Assembly: GCF_029016285.1 (NCBI RefSeq)
Contig: NZ_CP091975.1
Coordinates: 3,472,001-3,536,000 of the forward strand
Source: Vibrio sp. DW001
Lineage (GTDB): Bacteria > Pseudomonadota > Gammaproteobacteria > Enterobacterales > Vibrionaceae
Reading direction: 5' to 3'
DNA: 64,000 nt
Shown piece by piece: positions 54,022-63,778 of the stretch. A program made the position numbers and the translations under genes. How positions within the stretch are numbered: the first letter of the stretch is position 1; the number at the start of each line of letters is the position of its first letter. Under the pieces are notes generated by a model, which was given only the letters and a program-made list of their open reading frames with translations, did not search any database and was not told where the DNA came from.

Positions 54022-56427
54022 TTAAAACAGATTTGATAATCGATTAATATCCGATTGAATCGCCCCGGCGGTCACTTCTCTGCCCGCACCTGGTCCTCTA
54101 ATCACCAACGGGTTGTCCTTATACCAAGCACTTTCTATCGCAAAGATATTGTCACAGGGAAGCAAGTTAGCCAATGCATGCTCTTTATTTAGTGCCTCAA
54201 TGCCTACGGTTGCCTTACCACCTTTTTGTAAACGAGCCACATAGCGCAGTACTCTGTCTTCACGCTGTGCTTTTTCTAGGCGTTCGGCTAACTGTTCGCT
54301 TAGTAACTGACCTTGATCAAAAAACTGATCGATGGACAGGTCTTTCAACTCGTCCGGAACAAGAGAGGCCACTTTTACGCTCTCCGGTTCAATCGTCAAC
54401 CCTGACTCACGCGCCAAAATAATGAGTTTGCGCATTACATCTGACCCGTCTAAGTCGCAACGAGGATCTGGTTCCGTTAACCCTTGTTGCCAAGCCAATT
54501 CAACCAATTCGCTAAATGGGATAGACCCATCAAACTGTTGGAAAAGCCACGATAGAGTACCTGAAAATATGCCAGAGAATGCGGTGATTTCATCGCCACT
54601 TTCGCGCAAATCGCGAACCGTATGATTGATCGGTAACCCTGCACCCACGGTTGCATTATATAGCCAATGACGCCCTGTTTTTGCAAATGCATCCTGTACT
54701 TTATGGTAAAACTCACTTGAAGCAGAGCCCGCCACTTTATTGGCAGAAATTAGGTGTAAGCCTTTTTCAGCAATATCGGGGTATTTCATTGATACCGCTT
54801 CACTCGCCGTCACGTCTAATACGATTACCTCATCATACTCTTGTTGGTGACTGAGTTGCTCTAGCCATTCATTACCATCACTTTCTATTGCTTCATCTTC
54901 ATAACGACTAAGTACACTCGAGGCCTCAATACCGGCCATATTCATCCAATATGTCTGGCTACCCACTACACCTATTAAATCAAAACTCATACCTCGACGT
55001 TTTTCTATTTCACCTTTCTGTTTAGCGAATAGTTCGAGCCAACTAGAACCGATATTGCCTTTACCACATAAAACCAAACCAACTCGCTTTTGTGCCTGAA
55101 AGAGTTGAGTGTGAATTCCCTGAACTAAAACAGAGGTGTTAGACGTACGTAAAACGGCCGCTAAGCTCAAACCCGATTCCGCTTCACACATAAATTCGAC
55201 GGGTGCATTTTTTAACTGCTGATAAAAGCCATGGCTATGAATCGGGTTTTTCGTTACACCAGCACCAACAGCGGCGACCATTGAATAGCCTTCTTTAAGC
55301 CGAATATCTGCCTCCGTTGCCGAGTCATGTAGATAACTAAGGGCACCAGATGCGACTTCTGCTGTGTAAGCAAGAAGCAGCTCGCCTTGATCCGCTTGGA
55401 CTTCATAAGCCAACGGTTGTAATTGAGCACGTTGGAGTCTTTGTAACACTTCTTCTTTGGCTCTTTCAAATTCATGTGCGTGGCTAAATATCAGCTCAAT
55501 AAGCAAAACTTCATCAAGGGAGGTCACTATCTTTGCCCCTCTACCCGAAGCCAGTACTCTTTCGATTCTGGTTGAGCCGGCTTCTGGTTGGTAACTACAT
55601 CTAAGCTCTAAATCCATTGCACTTTGGGCCACGGGTTGCAGTGTTCTGCTATGTAACACAGGTGCCGCCAACCTAGCTAGCTCACTGGCCTCATCTAAGC
55701 GTAGAAGAGGCAATAAACAGGCATCATTAACCTTTCGAGGATCGGCACTATAGACACCGCAGACATCGCTCCAAATGGTCACTCTATCAGCTTCCGCTAA
55801 TGCACCAATGACAGTGGCAGAGTAATCAGAACCATTTCGGCCAAGCAAAACCGTATCCCCTTGACGATTCTTGGCCATAAAACCTGTAATCACTAATCGG
55901 TGTTGAGAATGCTGTGCCAATACTTCTTTCAATAATGGCCATGAGCTTGAACGATCAACCTCTGGTTGCGTGCCGATATCCGCTCTCAAAAAGTCACGTG
56001 AGTCGATAGCAACTGCCGCCATTTTTGCTTGACACAAGAGTTGTGAAAGCAACCTTGAAGACCACACTTCACCAAGCCCAAGAACCTCGGCTTCTTGCTC
56101 TAATGTTAATGGGGCTTGTAAATCACCTAGGGCAGAAAACTCGGTATGAAGATGCTCCAACATTTTATTGGGTTCATCCATTAACTGCTGTATCAAATCC
56201 GACTGAAATCGACGCAATTCCATCAATATTTCATGTGCCGTTCGTCCATCTTTCTTTAGAGCACTCAGCCAATGGATGAGTTGATTGGTCGTGTCTCCAG
56301 CCGCAGAAACAACAATTAAATCTTCACTTTGAGAGTACTCGGCAAGAATATTCCTTACTCGTTTATAACACTCTGGATTGGCTAAACTACTTCCACCAAA
56401 TTTATGAAGTTGGCGCATAACGGTCAT
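54022..56427 (-). CDS. metL: bifunctional aspartate kinase / homoserine dehydrogenase II
   Basis: 801 residues. Residues 1 to about 300 form the aspartokinase catalytic domain (LHKFGGSSLANPECYKRV, GRNGSDYSATVIGALAEADRVTIWSDVCGVYSADPR), 300-455 the ACT-like region and about 460-801 homoserine dehydrogenase (VGLVLCGKGNIGSSWLELF, LISANKVAGS, NATVGAGLPINHTVRDL). The gene starts directly after the metB stop (TAAATG) with GGAG eight bases upstream, so the two are one operon. MetL in E. coli is repressed by methionine and not feedback-inhibited by threonine. Confidence 0.95.
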   Translation of the reverse strand: MTVMRQLHKFGGSSLANPECYKRVRNILAEYSQSEDLIVVSAAGDTTNQLIHWLSALKKDGRTAHEILMELRRFQSDLIQQLMDEPNKMLEHLHTEFSALGDLQAPLTLEQEAEVLGLGEVWSSRLLSQLLCQAKMAAVAIDSRDFLRADIGTQPEVDRSSSWPLLKEVLAQHSQHRLVITGFMAKNRQGDTVLLGRNGSDYSATVIGALAEADRVTIWSDVCGVYSADPRKVNDACLLPLLRLDEASELARLAAPVLHSRTLQPVAQSAMDLELRCSYQPEAGSTRIERVLASGRGAKIVTSLDEVLLIELIFSHAHEFERAKEEVLQRLQRAQLQPLAYEVQADQGELLLAYTAEVASGALSYLHDSATEADIRLKEGYSMVAAVGAGVTKNPIHSHGFYQQLKNAPVEFMCEAESGLSLAAVLRTSNTSVLVQGIHTQLFQAQKRVGLVLCGKGNIGSSWLELFAKQKGEIEKRRGMSFDLIGVVGSQTYWMNMAGIEASSVLSRYEDEAIESDGNEWLEQLSHQQEYDEVIVLDVTASEAVSMKYPDIAEKGLHLISANKVAGSASSEFYHKVQDAFAKTGRHWLYNATVGAGLPINHTVRDLRESGDEITAFSGIFSGTLSWLFQQFDGSIPFSELVELAWQQGLTEPDPRCDLDGSDVMRKLIILARESGLTIEPESVKVASLVPDELKDLSIDQFFDQGQLLSEQLAERLEKAQREDRVLRYVARLQKGGKATVGIEALNKEHALANLLPCDNIFAIESAWYKDNPLVIRGPGAGREVTAGAIQSDINRLSNLF

Positions 56428-57594
56428 TTAAACTGTCTCCTGAACTTTTTTAAATGCATTATCAAGATCTTCGATAAGGTCTTCACTATCTTCTAGCCCA
56501 ACCGATAGCCTTAACAGTGTTTGTGCTATTCCCGCTTCTTTTAAGGCCTCTTCACCCATTGCTCGATGTGTCATCGAGGCAGGATGACAGATTAAGCTTT
56601 CTACGCCACCAAGCGACTCTGCTAGTGAAAAGAGCGATAAAGCGCCAACAAACTCTTTGAGCTTATCCATCGGGCCATTAAAATCAAAACTCAACATAGA
56701 ACCAAACCCAGATTGCTGCTTTTTCGCAATTTCGTGGCCCGGATGATCTGGCAAACTTGGGTGATATATAGTGCCTACAAGGTCCTGTTTTGAGAGAAAA
56801 GCTAGGATCTCTCGAGAACTCTCTTCATGAATTCTCATCCGAGCACCTAAAGTTCGTATGCCGCGTAACGTCATGTAGCTATCAAACGGCGTACCTGTCG
56901 CCCCAATACAGTTTCCCCACCACGCAAGCTCTTCAGCATGTTCTTCTGTCTTGGTGACGATAACTCCCCCAATCACGTCCGAATGACCATTAATATATTT
57001 GGTTGTAGAGTGAATCACAAAATCTGCACCTAGATCTATAGGCTTTTGGTATATAGGTGTCATGAAGGTATTATCGACTGCGACCAGCGCACCAACAGCG
57101 TGCGCTTTCTCGCACGTTTCTTGAATATCAACCACTCTAACCAATGGATTAGACGGCGTCTCTAGTAGCACCAGTTTCGGTTTTTTAGCTAATGCTTCAT
57201 CCAGTGCGCTTAGATCGGACTGATCAATAAATAAAACGTTAAAGTCCCCTTTTTGAGCCCGAGTATTAAAAAGTCGGTAGGTACCGCCGTAACAATCATT
57301 CGGTGCAATAATAAGGTCATCAGGCCCAATAAAAGTAGAAACCCAGAGGTTTAACGCCGACGTTCCGCAATTAGTCACTACCGCACCCTTTCCCGACTCA
57401 AGATCGGAAAGGGTTTGCTCTAACATGCCCCGATTTGGATTTCCTGAACGGGTATAATCATATTTAGGCACATCACCAAAACTTGGAAAGCTATAATTGG
57501 TAGACAAGTAAATTGGAGGCACAACGGCATGAAACTGAGAGTCAGATTCAATGCCCGTTCGAACGGCGATAGTGGCGGGTTTCTTTTGTTTCAT
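56428..57594 (-). CDS. metB: cystathionine gamma-synthase
   Basis: 388 residues. PLP enzyme of the Cys/Met family: YDYTRSGNPNRGMLEQTLSDLESGKGAVVTNCGTSAL near the N-terminus, APNDCYGGTYRLF, the PLP lysine in HSTTKYINGHSDVIGG (about Lys198) and LGGVESLICHPASMTH. Joins an activated homoserine ester with cysteine. First gene of metBL, divergent from metJ across a four-box MetJ operator. Confidence 0.97.
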   Translation of the reverse strand: MKQKKPATIAVRTGIESDSQFHAVVPPIYLSTNYSFPSFGDVPKYDYTRSGNPNRGMLEQTLSDLESGKGAVVTNCGTSALNLWVSTFIGPDDLIIAPNDCYGGTYRLFNTRAQKGDFNVLFIDQSDLSALDEALAKKPKLVLLETPSNPLVRVVDIQETCEKAHAVGALVAVDNTFMTPIYQKPIDLGADFVIHSTTKYINGHSDVIGGVIVTKTEEHAEELAWWGNCIGATGTPFDSYMTLRGIRTLGARMRIHEESSREILAFLSKQDLVGTIYHPSLPDHPGHEIAKKQQSGFGSMLSFDFNGPMDKLKEFVGALSLFSLAESLGGVESLICHPASMTHRAMGEEALKEAGIAQTLLRLSVGLEDSEDLIEDLDNAFKKVQETV

Positions 57595-57706
57595 GTGCTA
57601 GCTTTCCTTTGCGATCAATTCAGTTATCATTTTTCTTTATCCGCTAACTATAACTGAATCTCGAACGTTAGAATTAATAACAAGACACTTTACTGGTAGT
57701 TTTTTA

Positions 57707-57738
57707 AGACGTCAATAGCTCTAGACGTCTATATGTCT
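57707..57738. promoter_or_regulatory. MetJ operator between metB and metJ (four tandem met boxes)
   Basis: AGACGTCA (57707), ATAGCTCT (57715), AGACGTCT (57723, perfect) and ATATGTCT (57731-57738) follow each other without gaps. The last two boxes are identical to the last two in front of metF. An AGACACTT at 57683-57690 may be an outlying fifth. Confidence 0.93.
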
Positions 57739-57811
57739 TTGCTTATGGCAGTAAATCCCGCTAGAATTCTATCCCATAATTGTTTTATGACTATTTTGAC
57801 AAAGGTGAGCA

Positions 57812-58132
57812 ATGGCTGATTGGAATGGCGAATACATAAGTCCATACGCAGAACATGGAAAAAAGAGTGAGCAAGTTAAGAAGATCACCGTTTCCATCCC
57901 TCTGAAAGTTTTGAAAATTTTGACTGATGAGCGAACTCGTCGTCAGATAAATAACCTACGACACGCAACGAATAGCGAACTGCTTTGCGAAGCATTCTTG
58001 CACGCTTATACGGGTCAACCATTACCAACAGATGAAGATTTGAGAAAAGATCGTCCTGATGATATTCCAACTGAAGTTAAAAAATTAATGACAGAAATGG
58101 GAATTGAATTTGAAGCGTTTGACGAAGAATAA
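57812..58132 (+). CDS. metJ: methionine repressor MetJ
   Basis: 106 residues. Ribbon-helix-helix DNA-binding protein with SAM as corepressor. [50 protein letters not shown] is nearly invariant in the family; the beta-strand KITVSIP inserts into the met box major groove. Divergent from metBL and likely autoregulated through the shared operator. AAAGGTGAG precedes the ATG. Confidence 0.98.
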   Translation: MADWNGEYISPYAEHGKKSEQVKKITVSIPLKVLKILTDERTRRQINNLRHATNSELLCEAFLHAYTGQPLPTDEDLRKDRPDDIPTEVKKLMTEMGIEFEAFDEE

Positions 58133-58206
58133 TTAACCAGTTGGGAAAGTACTTCACCCAATTGAATTAATTGCACAAGCGCGATTACTTTTCTATTTAC
58201 TTAATA

Positions 58207-58254
58207 CTCATAACCCCGTCATTCCTGTTTTCTCAGGAATGACGGGGTTATGAG
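58207..58254. repeat. perfect 21-bp inverted repeat between metJ and the malic enzyme gene
   Basis: CTCATAACCCCGTCATTCCTG (58207-58227) and its exact reverse complement (58234-58254) flank TTTTCT. It lies between convergent genes; AAAA follows on the right. The CGTCATTCCTG core resembles palindromic elements dispersed in Vibrio genomes. It may also act as a terminator. Confidence 0.9.
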
Positions 58255-58288
58255 ATAAAAAATCTATGTCTTCTATTTTGAAGCGCTT

Positions 58289-59548
58289 TTAGCACATGTA
58301 GTTCTCTGGTAGTTCAATTCTCGCAACACCAGACTCTACTGCGGCTACCGCGACGGCTCTGGCAACACGTGGAAGCAAACGTGGGTCCATTGGCTTTGGT
58401 ATAATATACTCTTTACTGAACTCAAGTTTACTTACCCCAGCAGCCTTCAATACACCTTCCGGTACAGGTTCTTTAGTCAATTGACGAATCGCTTCAACTG
58501 CGGCCAATTTCATCTCTATGTTTATTTCACTTGCACGCACATCTAACGCGCCACGGAAAATAAACGGAAAGCAGATAACATTGTTTACTTGGTTTGGATA
58601 GTCTGAACGACCCGTCCCCATAATTAAGTCATCTCTGACTTGGTGTGCAATCTCGGGTTTAATTTCAGGATCTGGATTTGAGCAAGCAAATACAACGGGT
58701 TTATCAGCCATCAATTTCAATGCTTCAGCTGGTAACAGATCTGGCCCTGATACACCTAAGAACAGATCAGCACCTTCAATAACATCCTCCAACGTACGTT
58801 TGTCTGTATTGTTGGCGAACATTTTTTTATATTCATTTAGATCTTCGCGACGAGTATGGATAACACCCTTGCGATCCAACATGTAGATTTTCTCACGCTG
58901 AGCGCCACATTTAATCAGAAGTTCCATACATGCTGTAGCGGCAGCACCAGCACCAAGACAGACGATGGTTGATTCCTCAAGCGTTTTACCTTGAAGCTCT
59001 ATGGCATTAAGCATGCCTGCTGCTGTAACAATTGCAGTACCATGTTGGTCATCATGAAACACAGGTACATCACAACGCTCGATAAGTTGACGTTCAATCT
59101 CAAAACAATCCGGGGCTTTAATATCTTCTAAATTGATACCACCAAAGGTATCCGCGATGGCTGCGACGGTGTTTACAAACTCTTCAGTAGTCCGGTGCTT
59201 AACTTCAATATCGATGGCGTCTAAATTAGCAAACCGCTTAAAAAGCAGAGCTTTACCTTCCATCACTGGCTTTGACGCCATTGGACCTAAGTTACCTAAA
59301 CCTAAAATAGCAGTACCATTAGATATGACAGCAACCGTATTACCCTTTGCCGTGTACTTGTACACGTTATCAACATTCTGTGCTATCTCCCGTACTGGCT
59401 CGGCAACGCCGGGGCTATATGCCAGCGCTAGATCTTCAGCAGAATCGGCAGGTTTAGTGAGTGCTATCGCCGTCTTACCTGGAGTCGGGTAAGCGTGATA
59501 ATTAAGTGCTTGTTGACGAAAGTCATCTTGTTGGGTGTCTTCGGACAT
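58289..59548 (-). CDS. malic enzyme, short MaeB type
   Basis: 419 residues from ATG 59548; the frame is open 24 codons further but that part has no family match. HAYPTPGKTAIALTKP, LALAYSPGVAEPVREI, GNTVAVISNGTAILGLGNLG and LGAGAAATACMELLIKCG (NAD(P)-binding loop) are seen. Converts malate to pyruvate and CO2. Unlike E. coli MaeB it lacks the C-terminal phosphotransacetylase domain. Cofactor (NAD or NADP) cannot be read with certainty. Confidence 0.92.
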   Translation of the reverse strand: MSEDTQQDDFRQQALNYHAYPTPGKTAIALTKPADSAEDLALAYSPGVAEPVREIAQNVDNVYKYTAKGNTVAVISNGTAILGLGNLGPMASKPVMEGKALLFKRFANLDAIDIEVKHRTTEEFVNTVAAIADTFGGINLEDIKAPDCFEIERQLIERCDVPVFHDDQHGTAIVTAAGMLNAIELQGKTLEESTIVCLGAGAAATACMELLIKCGAQREKIYMLDRKGVIHTRREDLNEYKKMFANNTDKRTLEDVIEGADLFLGVSGPDLLPAEALKLMADKPVVFACSNPDPEIKPEIAHQVRDDLIMGTGRSDYPNQVNNVICFPFIFRGALDVRASEINIEMKLAAVEAIRQLTKEPVPEGVLKAAGVSKLEFSKEYIIPKPMDPRLLPRVARAVAVAAVESGVARIELPENYMC

Positions 59549-59675
59549 CAGATTTATTTCCAGTTGTAATTGGCAGGGGAGGTTTTTGGTATTCAGATAG
59601 ATAGTAAATGATCGCGACAAAACTTCCTACATAGAAAAAGGTTTAAGTCATAAAGTTTATTTTACTGTGAGATCA

Positions 59676-59703
59676 AAAAAAGGACGCATAAGCGTCCTTT
59701 TTT
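59676..59703 (-). terminator. rho-independent terminator after rpmE
   Basis: AAAAAGGACGC / GCGTCCTTTTT with a three- to four-base loop, 23 bases past the rpmE stop. Confidence 0.9.
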
Positions 59704-59725
59704 ATTCGGAATTACAACATAGCAA

Positions 59726-59941
59726 TTACTTGCTAGATAGTGCACCGAAACGTTTGTTGAAGCGATCTACACGTCCGCCAGTATCAACGTTACGTTGCTT
59801 ACCAGTGTAGAACGGGTGACATTTGTCACATACGTCTAGGTGGATAGATTCTTTTGCAAGAGTTGAGTTAAACTCAAAAGAATTACCGCAAGAACAAGTT
59901 GCGCTAACTGCTTTGTATTCTGGGTGGATACCTGTTTTCAT
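59726..59941 (-). CDS. rpmE: 50S ribosomal protein L31, zinc-binding type
   Basis: 71 residues. Cys16, Cys18, Cys38 and Cys41 supply the zinc site of the C+ paralogue, with HPFYTGKQ and [11 protein letters not shown] as family marks. This is the form used in zinc-replete cells; a zinc-free ykgM-type copy usually exists elsewhere in Vibrio. Divergent from priA. Confidence 0.97.
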   Translation of the reverse strand: MKTGIHPEYKAVSATCSCGNSFEFNSTLAKESIHLDVCDKCHPFYTGKQRNVDTGGRVDRFNKRFGALSSK

Positions 59942-60260
59942 GGGAAAACCTCATTATAGGCCGTGTCGCCATTCGATTCTAAGCCGAACACCACACGTAT
60001 TTACACAAATTGGCATAAATTGATATACCGTCAAGGCGCAGTATACTAATGAAACACGCCATTGGAATCAACTTATTTGAATCTTTTTTCAACAAATTCT
60101 TCTTTTCGCGCCTAAATGACTCGCTCTGCGCACATTTTTGTCTACCACTTCCCCCTCGTAGTATGACACTTTCGTTCCAGCCAATGAGCATCTCTCGTAA
60201 TTACATTGCGCATCAACTACACTATCCCCCTCGTTTCATTAAGCTGACTACTCATCAATA
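59942..60260. other. divergent intergenic region rpmE-priA
   Basis: 319 bases with the promoters of both genes. A 70-codon open frame (60049-60261) ends on priA's start codon, but its sequence shows no family and a comparable frame exists on the other strand, so I regard it as chance. Confidence 0.5.
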
Positions 60261-62462
60261 ATGCGTCCAACCATTGCTCAAATTGCCCTACCAGTGCCGC
60301 TAGACAAGAGGTTTGATTATCTCATTCAAGCTCATCAATTTCCGGTTATCGGTGGTCGTGTATCCGTTTCATTTGGTAGGCAAACACTTGTTGGAATAGT
60401 TACTGCAATGGTTCATCAATCTGATTTCCCAATAAATCAACTAAAAAGCATCAAGCAAGTATTAGATGTCGAGCCTATTTGGCCTGATAACCTTTACACA
60501 CTTCTTAATTGGTGCAGTCAATTCTACCAGTACCCTTTGGGCGAAACTCTTAGTAATGCGCTACCAACGGCTCTAAGAAAGGGCAAAGCTGCTGAATTTG
60601 CCTCGCTTATAGAATGGCAGATCACTGAAACGGGCAAAAATCAATTAATGAGTGGTCTTGGTCGCGCCGTGAAACAAGCCAAGGTAATGCACTTACTTGA
60701 AAATGGTCCGATAACACATCAGCAAATGATTGATGAAGCGATCTCCAGTTCAGTGTTAAAAACCTTGGATGAAAAAGGTTGGATTGTTTCTACAGAAACA
60801 AAACCCAAGACGGCTCGTTGGCCTGAGGAACTAGAAAATGCAGGTGAAAAACCAAAATTAAACGAAGAACAAGCGGTCGCTATCGCCACAGTAAACAGCA
60901 ATAACAACTTTGGTTGTTATCTATTAGAAGGCGTAACAGGATCTGGAAAAACAGAGGTTTATCTGAATCTAATCAAACCTATTTTAGACGTTGGCAAGCA
61001 GGCCCTGGTTCTGGTCCCCGAGATAGGACTCACACCACAGACCATCAATCGATTTAAAAGAAGGTTCAATGTTCCTGTTGCCGTTATTCATTCTGGATTA
61101 AATGATACAGAAAGGCTCAATGCTTGGTTATCAGCAAGAGATAAACAAGCCGGCATTGTTATCGGTACCCGATCCGCATTACTGACTCCGTTTAAAGATC
61201 TCGGCATTATTATTGTTGATGAAGAGCACGACACGTCTTATAAACAACAAGATAGCTTGAGGTATCACGCTCGAGATGTGGCCATAATGCGAGCACATAA
61301 AGAAAATATCCCTATTGTTTTAGGCTCGGCCACGCCTTGCTTTGAAACCTTGCAGAATGCCATATCAGGCAAATATCATCATCTTATATTAAGTAAACGA
61401 GCAGGTAATGCTCTACCAGCGACACATAAAGTTTTGGATATAAAAGGACTCTATTTAGAGGGCGGATTATCGGCGCCTCTAATTGCTGAAATGAGAAAGC
61501 ACTTAGAGTCGGGCAATCAAGTAATGTTGTTTCTAAACCGCAGAGGGTTCTCTCCTGCATTAATGTGTCATGAGTGCGGATGGATAGCGGACTGTAAAAG
61601 GTGCGATGCATACTACACCTACCATCAAAATAAAAATGAAATGCGATGTCATCATTGCGGCTCTCAACGCCCAGTAGTCAGTCAATGCCAAGGCTGTGGT
61701 TCGACGCAACTCGTCACGGTAGGTGTGGGCACAGAACAATTGGAGCAGCAACTCAAAGTACTATTCCCTGAATTTAAAACATTGAGGATCGATCGCGATA
61801 GCACAAGACGAAAAGGCTCATTGGAAGCGGCATTAAAAAACATTCGGAACAATGAAGTTCAGATACTTATTGGCACTCAGATGCTCGCCAAAGGTCACCA
61901 CTTTCCTGATGTCACTTTAGTCGGTTTACTTGATGTGGATGGTTCTTTATTCAGCAGCGATTTTCGAGCCTCAGAGCGTTTGGCTCAACTCTTTATTCAG
62001 GTTGCAGGTAGAGCGGGTAGAGCAAGTAAACCAGGTGAGGTTTTATTGCAAACACACCACCCAGATCACCCTTTATTACAAGCACTTCTCTACAAAGATT
62101 ACCACCACTTCGCACAAACCGCGTTGCTAGAAAGGAAGCGGGCGAAGCTCCCTCCTTTCACCTATCTAACGCTATTTAGAGCGGAAGCAAATAACAGCGA
62201 TTTAGTAGAAAATTTTTTGAGACAGATCAGACATACACTTGAGTCCAATCCATTATTTGACAACTATTCTATGATCATGGGACCCACACCTGCGCCTCTA
62301 GCAAAACGGGCAGGGAAAGCGCGATGGCAACTCCTACTGCAAACACCACACAGAAGCACTATGCAAAAACTTTTACATAGTGCAAAGGCCGCCATACAGT
62401 TGTTACCTTTAGCCAAGAAAGTTCGCTGGTCTATAGATATAGAACCCCAAGACTTAAGCTGA
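60261..62462 (+). CDS. priA: primosomal protein N' (PriA helicase)
   Basis: 733 residues (E. coli 732). Restarts stalled forks by loading DnaB. N-terminal DNA-binding domain (IAQIALPVPLDKRFDYLI), Walker A GVTGSGKTEVY (about 226), VDEEHDTSYKQQD (DEEH motif II), a zinc-binding insert with paired Cys (CHECGW, CKRC, CHHCGSQRP, CQGCGS, about 435-485) and motif VI QVAGRAGRA. Its usual partner PriB is missing from the rpsF operon in this window. Confidence 0.97.
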   Translation: MRPTIAQIALPVPLDKRFDYLIQAHQFPVIGGRVSVSFGRQTLVGIVTAMVHQSDFPINQLKSIKQVLDVEPIWPDNLYTLLNWCSQFYQYPLGETLSNALPTALRKGKAAEFASLIEWQITETGKNQLMSGLGRAVKQAKVMHLLENGPITHQQMIDEAISSSVLKTLDEKGWIVSTETKPKTARWPEELENAGEKPKLNEEQAVAIATVNSNNNFGCYLLEGVTGSGKTEVYLNLIKPILDVGKQALVLVPEIGLTPQTINRFKRRFNVPVAVIHSGLNDTERLNAWLSARDKQAGIVIGTRSALLTPFKDLGIIIVDEEHDTSYKQQDSLRYHARDVAIMRAHKENIPIVLGSATPCFETLQNAISGKYHHLILSKRAGNALPATHKVLDIKGLYLEGGLSAPLIAEMRKHLESGNQVMLFLNRRGFSPALMCHECGWIADCKRCDAYYTYHQNKNEMRCHHCGSQRPVVSQCQGCGSTQLVTVGVGTEQLEQQLKVLFPEFKTLRIDRDSTRRKGSLEAALKNIRNNEVQILIGTQMLAKGHHFPDVTLVGLLDVDGSLFSSDFRASERLAQLFIQVAGRAGRASKPGEVLLQTHHPDHPLLQALLYKDYHHFAQTALLERKRAKLPPFTYLTLFRAEANNSDLVENFLRQIRHTLESNPLFDNYSMIMGPTPAPLAKRAGKARWQLLLQTPHRSTMQKLLHSAKAAIQLLPLAKKVRWSIDIEPQDLS

Positions 62463-62642
62463 TGATTCATCACGCGAATGCATCATGCTTTTTATATTCG
62501 CCAATGCGACAAAGCTCACACAACTTATGCAAAATTTGTTACTCTACCCGTAAATTACATTTCTCTAAAGCAATACACTTAGAGCATAAACATATAGTTA
62601 CATAACAGTTATCATCGTTAGGATATCAGAGGTTAATTATTT

Positions 62643-63647
62643 ATGGCGACAATGAAGGATGTTGCCCAGCTTGCGGGTGTTTCAACCGCTACGGTCTCTC
62701 GCGCTTTAATGAACCCAGAAAAAGTTTCTGCGTCAACTAGAAAACGTGTAGAAGACGCTGTACTAGAAGCTGGATATTCCCCAAACTCTTTAGCTCGAAA
62801 TCTCCGTAGGAATGAATCAAAAACAATTATCACCATCGTTCCCGATATTTGTGACCCATATTTTACAGAGATCATTCGTGGTATTGAAGACGCAGCGATG
62901 GAACATGGTTATCTAGTTCTACTTGGTGATAGCGGCAAACAGCAAAAAAGAGAAAGCTCTTTCGTTAATCTGGTTTTTACTAAACAAGCTGACGGTATGT
63001 TACTGCTTGGTACCGATTTACCATTCGATGTCAGTAAACCCGAACAAAAAAACCTGCCTCCTCTGGTAATGGCTTGTGAATACGCTCCGGAATTAGAACT
63101 ACCAACCGTGCATATTGATAACTTAACATCGGCATTTGAAGCTGTTAATTATCTAACCCAAATGGGTCACAAAAAAATTGCGCAAATTTCTGGTCCAGAA
63201 AAGGCAGCGTTATGTAAGTTCCGACATCAAGGTTATCAGCAAGCTTTACGTAGAGCCGGAATAGCACTCAATTCAACTTACACCACTCAAAGTAATTTTA
63301 CCTTTGAAGGTGGTGCTAAAGCACTTAGAAAACTACTTTCATTACCGGATGCGCCAACAGCCATATTTTGCCACAACGATACCATGGCGATTGGTGCAAT
63401 ACAGGAAGCGAAAAAACTGGGCTTGCGTGTGCCTCAAGATCTGTCCGTGGTTGGTTTTGATGATATTCAATTCTCACAATATTGTGATCCTCCATTAACC
63501 ACGGTTTCTCAACCTCGTTATGAGATTGGGCGCCAAGCAATGTTAATGATGCTAGAACTACTTAAAGGTAGAGATGTAAGAGCGGGTTCAAGATTACTTG
63601 AGACAAAACTCGTTATTAGAAATAGCGCTGCTCCCCCTAGAGCCTAG
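62643..63647 (+). CDS. cytR: LacI-family regulator CytR
   Basis: 334 residues. Helix-turn-helix MKDVAQLAGVSTATVSRALMNPEKVSASTRKRVEDAV, hinge NSLARNLRRNESKTI and a periplasmic-binding-like effector domain. It matches CytR, which binds cytidine and represses nucleoside uptake genes together with cAMP-CRP, whose gene is also in this window. Place between priA and ftsN is the usual one. Own terminator follows. Confidence 0.94.
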   Translation: MATMKDVAQLAGVSTATVSRALMNPEKVSASTRKRVEDAVLEAGYSPNSLARNLRRNESKTIITIVPDICDPYFTEIIRGIEDAAMEHGYLVLLGDSGKQQKRESSFVNLVFTKQADGMLLLGTDLPFDVSKPEQKNLPPLVMACEYAPELELPTVHIDNLTSAFEAVNYLTQMGHKKIAQISGPEKAALCKFRHQGYQQALRRAGIALNSTYTTQSNFTFEGGAKALRKLLSLPDAPTAIFCHNDTMAIGAIQEAKKLGLRVPQDLSVVGFDDIQFSQYCDPPLTTVSQPRYEIGRQAMLMMLELLKGRDVRAGSRLLETKLVIRNSAAPPRA

Positions 63648-63685
63648 TGATTCAATCTGAATTAGAGATCTCTAGTTCACTCTCG

Positions 63686-63711
63686 AGCGGTGCTTTATGG
63701 CGCCGCTTTTT
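63686..63711 (+). terminator. rho-independent terminator after cytR
   Basis: AGCGGTGC and GCGCCGCT (one G-U) with a six-base loop followed by TTTT; about 40 bases past cytR. Confidence 0.75.
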
Positions 63712-63778
63712 AAACTACAATTGTCTTCCAGATACATTTTGGATTACCATATTGATACCTAAATTTGGCTGACATGTT

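Noticed and set aside
60049..60261. 70-codon frame upstream of priA whose stop overlaps the priA start (TAATG)
   Set aside because: No recognisable family and a comparable frame on the opposite strand; more likely chance in a promoter region, although the coupling-like overlap is worth remembering.
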